Source: JBBATK01 sp046052705
GTDB taxonomy: Bacteria > Bacteroidota > Ignavibacteria > Kapaibacteriales > NICIL-2
Direction: 5' to 3'
DNA length: 9,507 nt
NCBI GenBank assembly: GCA_046052705.1
Contig: JBJOLU010000076.1
Location: 1 to 9,507 of the forward strand
Part shown: piece after piece, positions 1 to 6,750 of the stretch
Layout: each line of letters opens with the position of its first letter
How positions within the stretch are numbered: the stretch's first letter is position 1
Notes under the pieces: generated by a model
Told to the model about the DNA's origin: nothing
Database searches by the model: none
Seen by the model: only the letters and a program-made list of their open reading frames with translations
Program-made: the position numbers and the translations under genes

Positions 1-206
1 AGGTAGTATCCCGGTAGGTGCGGCCTGTCTGCGGCGATGTTAAAATCGGTGGCGGCCAAATAGAACGAGGAGGCATCCCAGGACGACGGCGATGATTCCA
101 CAAAGAGCAGCCGGCTACCAAGAATACCAAGCAGCACCACGAGCAGCCACCATGCTTCCTTTGCAGGCGCGCGCATCAAGGGTGAAGCTGTAGTCGAGTG
201 AGTCAT
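1..206 (-). CDS. N-terminal fragment of a membrane protein, possibly GT-C glycosyltransferase
   Basis: Reading the minus strand from the ATG at 206-204 gives 68 uninterrupted codons that run off the left edge, so only the N-terminus is present. A short polar start is followed by a hydrophobic helix at about residues 19-35 (WWLLVVLLGILGSRLLF), then a stretch containing SWDASSFYLAATDFN and, about 20 residues later, HLPGYYL. A membrane helix followed by an acidic residue in a loop and an H-x-PGY element is the usual start of GT-C (PMT/ArnT-like) polyprenol-phosphate-sugar glycosyltransferases, which act at the cytoplasmic membrane. That assignment is inference from a short fragment; the open frame and the membrane helix are what is seen. 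A second Met at residue 11 is an alternative start. The gene diverges from pheS. Confidence 0.55.
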   Translation of the reverse strand, partial: MTHSTTASPLMRAPAKEAWWLLVVLLGILGSRLLFVESSPSSWDASSFYLAATDFNIAADRPHLPGYY

Positions 207-218
207 GGCGCAACTTAG

Positions 219-236
219 CCATAGATGGAGCTATGG
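219..236. repeat. Inverted repeat CCATAG-N6-CTATGG
   Basis: The arms CCATAG (219-224) and CTATGG (231-236) are perfect inverted copies separated by six bases. The site lies 13 bp upstream of the start codon of the leftward membrane-protein gene. The same hexamer recurs at 289-294, and the perfect palindrome CTATAG is at 265-270, so it could be an operator. No regulator gene is visible nearby. Confidence 0.4.
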
Positions 237-258
237 ATTGCAGTAGAGATGTGGTTAG

Positions 259-296
259 TGACTTCTATAGAATTTTACTTAATGACTTCCATAGAA
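259..296. repeat. Direct repeat of 14 bp, period 24
   Basis: TGACTTCTATAGAA (259-272) and TGACTTCCATAGAA (283-296) differ at one base and start 24 bp apart. The first copy contains the 10-bp palindrome TTCTATAGAA (263-272). It may be a pair of protein-binding sites in the divergent spacer or a small slippage product. Confidence 0.5.
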
Positions 297-419
297 ATCC
301 GGTAACAGACTTCGGCAACGAACGTGCAATTGCCTGCGCCGCTGCTTGGAAGCAGTGCAAAGCACCGGTGTAGTTATTTTGCGAGCAGCACTGCCGAACG
401 ATTACATAAACAGCGAACC

Positions 420-1433
420 ATGATAGACGAAATACGACGTACGCGCCAAGAGGTAGAAACCATGCTGGCCGGCATAACATCGAGGGAACAGCTTGAAGAG
501 TTTCGCATGCGCCACTTGGTGCAGAAGGGCACGCTCAAAGCTCTGCGCGATAGGTTGCGGGAAGTTCCCAAAGAAGAAAAGCCCGCGGTGGGCAAAGAGC
601 TCAACACTCTTGTGTCGTTTGCCGAAGCTGAGTACCAGCGCCTCTCCGAGGAGTTTGCCGCTACAGCATCGTCGGCCAAAACTGTTGATACTACATTACC
701 CGGACGGTACAGCCCTATTGGTACGCTGCATCCTATTCGTCAGACTATGGATCGCATGACGGAGATATTCGAAGGCATGGGTTTCCGCGTGGCGCTGGGG
801 CCCGATATCGAAGATGACTATCACAATTTTGAAGCGCTGAACTTTGCGCCCGATCATCCCGCGCGCGACATGCAGGATACCTTCTTTGTAAAAGACCGTG
901 CGGATGTGTTGCTGCGCACGCATACCACTCCCGTGCAAGTGCGGTTACTGCAAAGCATGAAGCCGCCTATTCGTGCTATCATGCCGGGGCGCGTGTACAG
1001 AAACGAGGCAATCAGCGCGCGCGCGCTTGCGGAGTTTCATCAGCTCGATGGAATTTATGTGAACAAGAACGTAAGCTTTGCCGAGCTTAAGGGCACCATG
1101 CTCAGCTTTGCGCGGCAGATGTACGGACAGGATATTAAGTATCGATTTCGTGCTTCCTTCTTTCCCTTCACCGAGCCAAGCGCCGAGATGGATATCACTT
1201 GCTTTTTGTGCAAAGGAGAGGGCTGCCGTGTGTGCAAGCAATCGGGTTGGTTAGAGGTGGTTGGCTGCGGCATGATTCACCCCAACGTATTGCGCGAGAG
1301 CGGGCTGGACCCGGAGGAATACAGCGGCTATGCTTTTGGCTTTGGTATCGAGAGAGTTACCATGCTACGCACCGGCATTCAGGATATTCGCTTGCTGTAC
1401 GAGAACGACATTCGTGTTCTGGAGCAATTCTAA
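420..1433 (+). CDS. pheS: Phenylalanine--tRNA ligase alpha subunit
   Basis: PheS forms the alpha2beta2 class II synthetase with PheT and charges tRNA-Phe with phenylalanine in the cytoplasm. The 337-residue product is the normal family length. It begins with the alpha-helical coiled-coil tRNA-binding arm (about residues 1-90) and continues into the catalytic core. Class II motif 2 is visible as GRVYRNEAISARA followed by FHQLDG, then FFPFTEPSAEMDI, then EVVGCGMIHPNVL, and motif 3 as GFGIERVTMLR near the C-terminus. Between these lies a Cys4 insert (CFLCKGEGCRVCK) that is known in many bacterial PheS proteins and probably binds zinc. I chose the ATG at 420 because MIDEIRRTRQEVE matches the usual N-terminus; an in-frame ATG at 324 would add 32 residues of unlikely sequence. 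No Shine-Dalgarno precedes it, as is common in Bacteroidota. pheT is not in the window. Confidence 0.97.
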   Translation: MIDEIRRTRQEVETMLAGITSREQLEEFRMRHLVQKGTLKALRDRLREVPKEEKPAVGKELNTLVSFAEAEYQRLSEEFAATASSAKTVDTTLPGRYSPIGTLHPIRQTMDRMTEIFEGMGFRVALGPDIEDDYHNFEALNFAPDHPARDMQDTFFVKDRADVLLRTHTTPVQVRLLQSMKPPIRAIMPGRVYRNEAISARALAEFHQLDGIYVNKNVSFAELKGTMLSFARQMYGQDIKYRFRASFFPFTEPSAEMDITCFLCKGEGCRVCKQSGWLEVVGCGMIHPNVLRESGLDPEEYSGYAFGFGIERVTMLRTGIQDIRLLYENDIRVLEQF

Positions 1434-1453
1434 ACCAATGCAACTTCAAGTAC

Positions 1454-1478
1454 TTTTCGCTTCGTTGCATGGCGAAAA
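1454..1478 (+). repeat. Inverted repeat downstream of pheS
   Basis: TTTTCGC (1454-1460) and GCGAAAA (1472-1478) can pair as a 7-bp stem with an 11-nt loop, starting 20 bp after the pheS stop. No T-tract follows, so it is not a standard intrinsic terminator. It could be a 3'-end stabilising hairpin or chance. Confidence 0.3.
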
Positions 1479-1565
1479 CAGCTCTGTTAAACATACACTC
1501 AAAACATATTTTCCCCGTTTTTCAGCGTTTTTGAGCACTGAGCACCAAGGATTGTGGAAAACCTC

Positions 1566-1595
1566 TTGCGGGTTTGGCTCCGCGCCCTATCTTTG
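1566..1595 (+). promoter_or_regulatory. Bacteroidota-type promoter for rpmG
   Basis: TATCTTTG at 1588-1595 is an exact match to the Bacteroidota -7 consensus TAnnTTTG. A TTG element at 1566-1568 sits 19 bp upstream, the expected spacing for the -33 box. Transcription would start about 40 bp before the rpmG ATG at 1644. The promoter separates rpmG from pheS, which lies 210 bp upstream. Confidence 0.65.
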
Positions 1596-1643
1596 CAGTC
1601 CTATTACGTCAATTAACCCGGAACTAACCCCGAAGGTACGACC

Positions 1644-1823
1644 ATGGCAAAGAAAGGCGCGCGCGTCATCATTACCCTTGAATGCACAGAAGCTGCAAAG
1701 GAAGGCAAAACCGCTTCACGTTACACAACGATGAAGAACAGACAAAATACCACGGAGCGTATCGAGCTGAAGAAGTACAACCCCTTCATGCGTCGTCACA
1801 CCGTGCACAAAGAGATTCGCTAA
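1644..1823 (+). CDS. rpmG: Large ribosomal subunit protein bL33
   Basis: The 59-residue product is a complete L33. It begins MAKKGARVIITLECTEA, has the family core RYTTMKNRQNTTERIELKKY, and ends NPFMRRHTVHKEIR. L33 sits near the E-site of the 50S subunit. Only one cysteine is present (residue 14), so this is the zinc-free form lacking the paired CxxC motifs. A purine-rich GAAGG lies about 7 bp before the ATG. The gene has its own TAnnTTTG promoter upstream and a strong hairpin terminator 30 bp downstream, so it is probably transcribed alone. Confidence 0.97.
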   Translation: MAKKGARVIITLECTEAAKEGKTASRYTTMKNRQNTTERIELKKYNPFMRRHTVHKEIR

Positions 1824-1851
1824 TACAGCCGATCAAGAAAAGTTCAGATAT

Positions 1852-1881
1852 AAAAAAGGCCACCATTCGGTGGCCTTTTTT
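1852..1881. terminator. Bidirectional intrinsic terminator
   Basis: A six-A tract (1852-1857) is followed by GGCCACC (1858-1864), an ATTC loop, GGTGGCC (1869-1875) and six T (1876-1881). The 7-bp GC-rich stem is perfect and flanked symmetrically by A and T tracts, so it can terminate rpmG rightward and the convergent TonB-receptor operon leftward, whose last stop codon is 75 bp away. Confidence 0.93.
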
Positions 1882-1955
1882 GTTGCCTTGTTTAAACTTC
1901 GTCCGGCGCGCTCAGCTCTATCTTCTCTCCCCACTGCTCCGCCGACTCTCCGCCT

Positions 1956-4214
1956 TTACTCCAGCGTGTAGCGCACACCCACATACACAAAGCGTTGGTC
2001 CAGCGGGCCCCACACCAGCGAGGCATCGAAGGCCTCTGCATGCGGATCGCGGGAGGATATGATGGCTTGTTGTTGAATAAAGTTCGTGGCGTTTTCAATT
2101 CCTACATATACATCAAAGCCGGTAAAGCGGCGAGTGATCTGCCCGCTGATGCGCTCGTACGATGTAAAGCTGTCGGGCATGCGCAGACTGTCCGGATTTG
2201 CCAACGTGGAAGGGATACGTCCGGAGCTGTTCCACACGAAGGTAGCATCGAACTGCCACGCGTTGTCCGGGGTGGAATACCCCAGTGTGGCCAGCACGCG
2301 ATGCGGCGAGATAAGCGGCCGTTGCTGTAAAAGTCCGCCGGTGGTGGTTTGTGCATCAATCAGTCTGTAGGCCAGAGATACATCCAAGCGTTCGGCCGGT
2401 GTGGCCTTCAGCTGTGCAAGTGCGCTATTCGAAAAAGACCTTCCGCCTTCCAGGTTGCGAATGTCCACTGCACGAAGAGAACGATCCATATCCGCCACCA
2501 CTTGTTCGGAAAACACTGTGCGATACAGCTCGGCATCGAAGGTAAACGGCGTTGCGCCAATATTCCACGTAGCGGTGAAGCTACCGCCGTAGTTCCATGC
2601 TTTCTCCGGCTGTAAACCCCCGCGGATGTTGATCTGCCGCTGATTCACCAGCGAGGATAAATTATCGCTCAGTGGGTTGGCCACCCGCAGGCCGCTTCCC
2701 GCCGAGGCGCGAAGGGTGATGTTGTCGTTGACATCATACTTAACATTCACGCGGGGTGTGCCAAAGGTGCCGAACAAATTGTGTGCATCCACCCGCGCAC
2801 CTGCCACCACTACAAGCTGCTCGGTGGGTTTGTATGTGAGCTCTGCAAATGCACCCGGTACGGACTCCTTGCGATAAAATGTTTGAAGGGAATCGCGCGG
2901 CACAGTGGCATCGAACTCTTCGTCGAGCGTGTTGTACATATAGCTAAGCCCGTATGCCAGATTGACATTGTCCGATGCAACCGTGGTAAATATGAGCTTT
3001 GCGAAAAGCATGTTCTCGGCAGCGTTGTACGTGCGCCGTCCTATGTGCGAAAGCGTGGTCTGGCCCGTGCTCGCAATCTGCAATCCCATTCTGGTCTCCG
3101 GATTATCCAGCAGCGGATTCACCGCATACTTAGCGTAGCTCTCCCAGCGCTGCACTTTGGTGTGAATCTCAAAGTCATGACCATTGTGCGATTGATCGCT
3201 GCCGCTCGTTGTGCCGCCCATCAGATCGTCCGACACATATTTTCCGAATACCTGAAACTCTCTGCCTTCGTCGTTTTGATACATTGCTCTGCCCACGCCG
3301 GTAAAGGTTTTCATCATGGGCATATCATTAAAGCCGTCGTTGTTCTGATCGATCTCCGTTTGCATCCACCGGCCGTGCGCCATGGCGCTTACGCTCCAGT
3401 TGTCGTTCACATGATGCGCTGTGGTCACATTGATATCACCGCGTCCGTTTGTATTGCCATAGATGTTCAGATAAAAGGGAACGTCTTCTTGCGGACGCTT
3501 GTAATCGATATTGATAAGTCCGGTGATGCCCTCGTAGCCATTGAGCACCGAGCCCGCCCCTTTAGAGATACATATACCCTCGATGAACGGCCCGGGTATG
3601 TACTCCAGACCAAACGGAATGGCAAGTCCGCGCATCAGCGGCACTACATCGGTGGTGGTTTGTGAGTACAATCCGCGCAGACCCAACAGCTGAATTTGCT
3701 TGGCACCCGTGGCTGCATCGGAGAATGTTACCTCTACCGACGGACTTTTTTCAAAAGACTCCGCCAGCGAGCAGCAGGCCGACTTCTCCAACTGCGCTTT
3801 GCGAATTACTTCGGTGCGAATAGGTGCGGCAGAGATAGTCGTGGCAGCTGCTTCCACCCGCACCGCTGCTGTTTGCAGCTCGGGACTAAGCATCACCGAA
3901 ACACTCTCTGCAGTAGCTGCCACCGTGAGCGTATCGCATTTATATCCAATGTAACTCACCACCAGCAGCTTCTCGTTACCGCGCTCGATTGTAAAGCTGC
4001 CGTCGTTGGCGGTGCGCGTACCACGTACAATTTCACCCGTGCTCGAGATCCACCGTACATACGCTCCTCCAAGAGGTGTAATTGCCTTCGAGCCGGCCTC
4101 GCGCCCGCGCACGGTGCCGCGCAGTTCAGCGCCGGCAGCAATAGCATGTGTAGAGAACACAAACATGCTAAGTGCGAATGTGAGATTTACTAAAAGTCCC
4201 GTTCGAATATTCAT
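1956..4214 (-). CDS. TonB-dependent outer-membrane receptor with carboxypeptidase-regulatory-like N-domain
   Basis: This 752-residue protein would import a bound ligand across the outer membrane using TonB/ExbBD energy. Residues 1-27 are a signal peptide ending AIAAG. Residues about 29-110 form a CarboxypepD_reg-like beta-sandwich (LRGTVRGRE, then ANDGSFTIERG and VVSYIGYK), typical of Bacteroidota receptors. The plug follows at about 125-240, with a vicinal cysteine pair (SACCSLAESFEKSPSVEV, Cys147-Cys148), TGAKQIQLLGLRGLYSQ, MRGLAIPFGLEYIPGPFIE and SKGAGSVLNGYEGITGLINI. The remainder is a 22-strand barrel ending FVYVGVRYTLE. The CCSLAES and TGAKQIQLLGL elements recall a Bacteroidota subgroup I associate with metal-handling gene neighbourhoods; that link is from memory and not proved here. 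It is the last gene of a minus-strand group; an 85-bp gap without a clear promoter separates it from the barrel gene upstream. Confidence 0.92.
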   Translation of the reverse strand: MNIRTGLLVNLTFALSMFVFSTHAIAAGAELRGTVRGREAGSKAITPLGGAYVRWISSTGEIVRGTRTANDGSFTIERGNEKLLVVSYIGYKCDTLTVAATAESVSVMLSPELQTAAVRVEAAATTISAAPIRTEVIRKAQLEKSACCSLAESFEKSPSVEVTFSDAATGAKQIQLLGLRGLYSQTTTDVVPLMRGLAIPFGLEYIPGPFIEGICISKGAGSVLNGYEGITGLINIDYKRPQEDVPFYLNIYGNTNGRGDINVTTAHHVNDNWSVSAMAHGRWMQTEIDQNNDGFNDMPMMKTFTGVGRAMYQNDEGREFQVFGKYVSDDLMGGTTSGSDQSHNGHDFEIHTKVQRWESYAKYAVNPLLDNPETRMGLQIASTGQTTLSHIGRRTYNAAENMLFAKLIFTTVASDNVNLAYGLSYMYNTLDEEFDATVPRDSLQTFYRKESVPGAFAELTYKPTEQLVVVAGARVDAHNLFGTFGTPRVNVKYDVNDNITLRASAGSGLRVANPLSDNLSSLVNQRQINIRGGLQPEKAWNYGGSFTATWNIGATPFTFDAELYRTVFSEQVVADMDRSLRAVDIRNLEGGRSFSNSALAQLKATPAERLDVSLAYRLIDAQTTTGGLLQQRPLISPHRVLATLGYSTPDNAWQFDATFVWNSSGRIPSTLANPDSLRMPDSFTSYERISGQITRRFTGFDVYVGIENATNFIQQQAIISSRDPHAEAFDASLVWGPLDQRFVYVGVRYTLE

Positions 4215-4268
4215 TATCGTTCGTTCTAGATGGTGATACTACAGCATAGAATCAGTGGTGGCTGAATT

Positions 4269-4314
4269 ATGCGTGTTAATCCTCTGCTTGAGATGCGTGT
4301 TAATCCTCTGCTTG
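4269..4314. repeat. 22-bp tandem duplication across a stop codon
   Basis: Positions 4269-4290 and 4293-4314 are identical 22-mers (beginning ATGCGTGTTAATCC), separated by AG, giving a 24-bp period. The right-hand copy contains the last coding bases and the TAA stop (minus strand, 4302-4300) of the beta-barrel gene; the left-hand copy lies in the spacer before the TonB-receptor start. It looks like a recent slippage duplication. Confidence 0.85.
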
Positions 4315-5343
4315 CCAGCGCCAGTTAAAGCCTATGGCGCCCTGGAAGCCCGATGCTACCTGCGTTCCGTTAACATACTGATACACAGGAATATCTGCCA
4401 GTGCAAAGCCCGCCACAGAAGATGTGATCATATACGTGATCTGCGGGCTAAGGAAAAGTTTCTTCGAGCCCGTCCATTTTGGTTCATAGCCGGGATTTTT
4501 ATTCTCTACAATCACAGGGTTGATCTGCATCATTCCAATGAACTCACCGCGCACTTGCAGAATGCCTGTGCACGAGCTGAAGAGCGGCGCAGAGCCGAAT
4601 ACGCTGGCGCTGAAGAAGTCTCCGAGTTTTTCACCGGAAGCATTCCAACCCTTGCGTATATACACGGCATTGGCGAACACACTCATGTTCGAAACAGTAT
4701 TGCCGCGAAAGTAGAAGGCAGAAAAAATCAAATCCTGCGCTCCCGACGAGAGCTGAACAGACAAGGGTTTGCGCAAATAGTAGGTGGTACCGGAGAAGGG
4801 TTCGTATCTGCCTACGGAATCATCGTGCGAGCCCACGGGAATCTTCATTCCCATTCCAAGAGTGACCTCCGATTGAGTTTCGCCCACACCCGAGCGGTAC
4901 ACGCACACCCGAGGCATAAGTATCACATCGCCTATGCCGGATGCTGTTGTTGTGTCGCGAGCGTTGAAACCAACTTGTGTTTTGCCGGGCCACGACCCGC
5001 ATTCTGCAGAAAAGGTTAAGCGCTCGGATATTCCGTAGCCGATGCGCGTGTATAAATACATGGACCTAAACTCGTCCATGAATCCTTTGGCCGGTTCATG
5101 TCCACTTAGGAATGTGTGGGTATTCACTGCCTGCAAACTCATTCCCACTTCCATTTGACCTTCCTGCAACACGCTTTGCGACGCGCCTCCGGCAATAGGA
5201 TTGGCATTGCCGCCGGCGCAGCATTGAGCATACACACTCGATGCACACAGCCACAGCGCAAGCACCGATGCCACCGCGAAGTGTGCCGCATACCGCAATG
5301 CTTGGCCGTACATACCGGTTGATCTACTTCGTTGTGCGTTCAT
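4300..5343 (-). CDS. Outer-membrane beta-barrel protein, transporter-like
   Basis: The 347-residue product has a signal peptide (about residues 21-39, ending SSVYA) and a mature N-terminus beginning QCCAGGNANPIAGGASQ, so a vicinal cysteine pair lies right at the mature start. It is not a lipobox because Gln precedes the Cys. The rest is alternating beta-strand sequence with motifs such as ARIGYGISERLT-like (YTRIGYGISERLTFSAE), ASGIGDVILMPRVCVY and TLGMGMKIPVGSHDD, and ends in the aromatic strand AIGFNWRW near the C-terminus. This resembles the Phenol_MetA_deg/transporter-like barrel group, for which substrate roles are poorly known. The start is 17 bp after the redoxin stop, with AGG five bases before the ATG, so the two genes are probably co-transcribed. 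Its 3' end carries a tandem duplication. Confidence 0.8.
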   Translation of the reverse strand: MNAQRSRSTGMYGQALRYAAHFAVASVLALWLCASSVYAQCCAGGNANPIAGGASQSVLQEGQMEVGMSLQAVNTHTFLSGHEPAKGFMDEFRSMYLYTRIGYGISERLTFSAECGSWPGKTQVGFNARDTTTASGIGDVILMPRVCVYRSGVGETQSEVTLGMGMKIPVGSHDDSVGRYEPFSGTTYYLRKPLSVQLSSGAQDLIFSAFYFRGNTVSNMSVFANAVYIRKGWNASGEKLGDFFSASVFGSAPLFSSCTGILQVRGEFIGMMQINPVIVENKNPGYEPKWTGSKKLFLSPQITYMITSSVAGFALADIPVYQYVNGTQVASGFQGAIGFNWRWQAED

Positions 5344-5360
5344 AACCTGCGTTGAATTCG

Positions 5361-6206
5361 TTAGCGAATCACGGTAAAGGGCAGGGCATACACTGTGCCG
5401 CCGCTAATCATTCGTAGCATATATGCGCCGGGTGCCAAATGCGCAATGCTCACGCGAATAGATGTGCCGTTTACTTCGGCGGCATTATGTGGCGTTACAT
5501 CGTCGCCTGTTACTGTGCTGATCATAATGCTTGGCGATGTACCGGGCAGATTGCCCAAGCCGCTGCCGTGCAGAGTAGCAACACCCTCGGGAAGACGCAG
5601 AGTAAGCATGTCGCCGCGAACGGGATTGGGAGTGATGATTGCTGCGCTGCTTTGGTCGGGTACCGACGCAGTGGCAAGGCGCGCTTTGATGCTGTCGCGC
5701 AGCGCAAAACCATCCACGTTGTTTTCCGAACGATAAATGATCTCTCTATTAGAGCCGTGTACCGCGATAATCTTCGGCATGCCAATCTCGCCGTACTCAG
5801 TCATGGGCACACCGGGTGTAGAGGCCACTGTTACATAACTGCCTGTAGTGTTGATGGAGTAGGTTTTGAGCCATCCGCGCAGTGAAGCACATTCGGTATC
5901 ACCGAAGTCGTCCAGCACGTACATTTTTACAAGACCCGGATATGAATTGCTCAATTCCTTTGCTACTCCATTGGTGGTGAGCAGTGGCAATGCACACTCG
6001 GTGCACGGCATCACCCACACGATAATCACTGCCTTGCCGGCATCAAGATCTTGGTAAAGGTCGTGCGGCGCATCATTGCAATCCTTGATGCTGAAGTTCG
6101 GCGCAACCTGTGCCAGCGCTATGCTGCTTAGCGCAAAGTTTGCAGCACATAGTGCAACAAGCATGAGTAGTGTGTTTCGTACACCAATTTGTATGCGATT
6201 TTTCAT
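5361..6206 (-). CDS. Exported thioredoxin-fold protein with T9SS sorting domain
   Basis: The 281-residue protein starts with a signal peptide (about 1-32, ending ALA). Residues 33-180 resemble the TlpA/AhpC-TSA thioredoxin fold: VAPNFSIKDCNDAPHDLY, a strand VIIVWVMP leading into the redox motif CTEC (Cys68-Cys71), and GMPKI (142-146) matching the cis-proline loop. Two further cysteines are at 43 and 106. From about residue 190 to the end is a type A T9SS C-terminal domain: ITPNPVRGDMLTLRLP, then IAHLAPGAYMLRM and the last strand ALPFTVIR. The protein is therefore expected to cross the outer membrane by T9SS and be released or attached at the surface. A disulfide or metal-thiol role is inferred. 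It is the first gene of the minus-strand group and has a four-copy 12-bp repeat 19 bp before its start. Confidence 0.88.
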   Translation of the reverse strand: MKNRIQIGVRNTLLMLVALCAANFALSSIALAQVAPNFSIKDCNDAPHDLYQDLDAGKAVIIVWVMPCTECALPLLTTNGVAKELSNSYPGLVKMYVLDDFGDTECASLRGWLKTYSINTTGSYVTVASTPGVPMTEYGEIGMPKIIAVHGSNREIIYRSENNVDGFALRDSIKARLATASVPDQSSAAIITPNPVRGDMLTLRLPEGVATLHGSGLGNLPGTSPSIMISTVTGDDVTPHNAAEVNGTSIRVSIAHLAPGAYMLRMISGGTVYALPFTVIR

Positions 6207-6225
6207 AAACTCTTGATCCGGAAAA

Positions 6226-6273
6226 TGTGATTATCAATGTGATTATCAATGTGAATATCAATGTGCTTATCAA
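6226..6273. repeat. Tandem repeat, 4 x 12 bp, leader of the redoxin gene
   Basis: Four head-to-tail units: TGTGATTATCAA twice, TGTGAATATCAA, TGTGCTTATCAA. In the sense of the leftward gene the unit reads TTGATAATCACA. The array ends 19 bp before the redoxin start codon, so it is probably in the transcript leader or core promoter. Copies nearest the gene are identical and the far ones diverge. Confidence 0.95.
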
Positions 6274-6487
6274 AAAGCTTCAACCTATTGCAAACACGGC
6301 CTTCTGCCGCCGCCGGCAAACTACAACAATGCGCGAACCGAACCACGCATTGCGTGTCGTTCCACGTGCTCGGGAATGTAGTGTGCGTGCTGCCAGAGGG
6401 CCAATCATAGATCAAAACTATGCCGGCGCCCAAGAACCCGTGTACACGATTTTGACTTGTTCGTACATGTGGCATTCCGCAACCATC

Positions 6488-6537
6488 GCTCACGTGCGCT
6501 CACATGCGCTCACGTACACTCACATGCACTCACATGC
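6488..6537. repeat. Tandem repeat, 5 x 10 bp, with CACRTG cores
   Basis: Five consecutive 10-mers: GCTCACGTGC, GCTCACATGC, GCTCACGTAC, ACTCACATGC, ACTCACATGC. The period is close to one DNA helical turn, so equivalent bases would face the same side of the helix. The first unit includes the palindrome CACGTG, which also occurs alone at 6363-6368. The array lies 213 bp before the sigma gene start. Confidence 0.93.
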
Positions 6538-6574
6538 GCTGCCAATCCCCATTCAGCAGTAGTGGTGTATCTTT

Positions 6575-6589
6575 CCGCCGATACGGCGG
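6575..6589. repeat. Inverted repeat CCGCCG-ATA-CGGCGG
   Basis: A perfect 6-bp GC stem with a 3-base loop. No T-tract follows on the plus strand; on the minus strand it is followed by AAAGATAC, so it is not a terminator. It could be an operator half-site pair or a leader hairpin of the sigma-factor transcript. Confidence 0.35.
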
Positions 6590-6750
6590 TTACTGTATAG
6601 GGCAGATCTTCGAGGTAGGTCTGAGCTGCAGCAAGGCCTATGCTTGCCAATGCCTGCCTAACTACATGTGCTCAAGTACTTCTCCGTAATCAAGTTCAGC
6701 GCATCAATCTGCATTCGAACAACATCCGAACTGCACAACCGGCATTTAGC

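Larger units (their letters stand above)
207..419. promoter_or_regulatory. Divergent spacer between the membrane protein gene and pheS
   Basis: This 213-bp gap must hold the promoters of both flanking genes. It contains an inverted repeat (219-236) and a near-identical pair of 14-bp direct repeats (259-272 and 283-296), described separately. I found no exact TAnnTTTG box on either strand. A T-rich stretch TAGTTATTTTG at 371-381, about 40 bp before the pheS start, is the nearest approach but lacks correct spacing to a TTG element. The frame of pheS stays open back to an ATG at 324, but that extension has no similarity I recognise to PheS N-termini. Confidence 0.4.
6207..6750. promoter_or_regulatory. 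Divergent intergenic control region, 544 bp
   Basis: No convincing gene is present; the open frames here follow repeats whose unit length is a multiple of three or have no protein-like character. The region contains a 12-bp tandem array near the left gene, a 10-bp tandem array in the middle, and an inverted repeat at 6575-6589. On the minus strand TAGTTTTG (6420-6413) matches the TAnnTTTG -7 box, but no TTG is found 19-21 bp upstream, so a promoter there is only weakly supported. No TAnnTTTG match reads toward the sigma gene, which may use a different promoter type, for example its own sigma factor. Confidence 0.6.

Noticed and set aside
1197..1239. Cys4 insert in PheS as an unusual zinc module
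   Set aside because: This CxxC...CxxC insert before the EVVGCGM segment is common in bacterial PheS and is not novel.
1454..1478. Hairpin after pheS as an intrinsic terminator
   Set aside because: The stem is A/T-rich at one end and no T-tract follows; kept only as an inverted repeat.
2781..3665. Long plus-strand open frame of 294 codons
   Set aside because: It lies entirely antisense to the TonB-receptor gene, is rich in His, Cys and Arg, and has no recognisable domain; the minus-strand frame explains the DNA.
4255..5019. Plus-strand open frame of 254 codons
   Set aside because: It is antisense to the beta-barrel gene and its first codons are simply the tandem duplication read twice; no family features.
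5218..5226. Mature N-terminal Cys of the barrel protein as a lipoprotein lipidation site
   Set aside because: The residues before the first Cys are Ala-Gln; a lipobox needs a small residue at the -1 position.
6413..6420. TAGTTTTG on the minus strand as the promoter of the redoxin operon
   Set aside because: The -7 match is exact but no TTG lies at the required 19-21 bp upstream, and it would give a leader of about 200 bases; not called as a promoter.
6226..6537. Repeats as a possible CRISPR array
   Set aside because: Units are 10-12 bp, directly adjacent without unique spacers, and no cas gene is present.
6227..6562. Plus-strand open frame of 111 codons in the divergent region
   Set aside because: Its N-terminus is translation of the 12-bp array and its C-terminus of the 10-bp array; the open frame follows from repeat periodicity, and it has no protein-like core.
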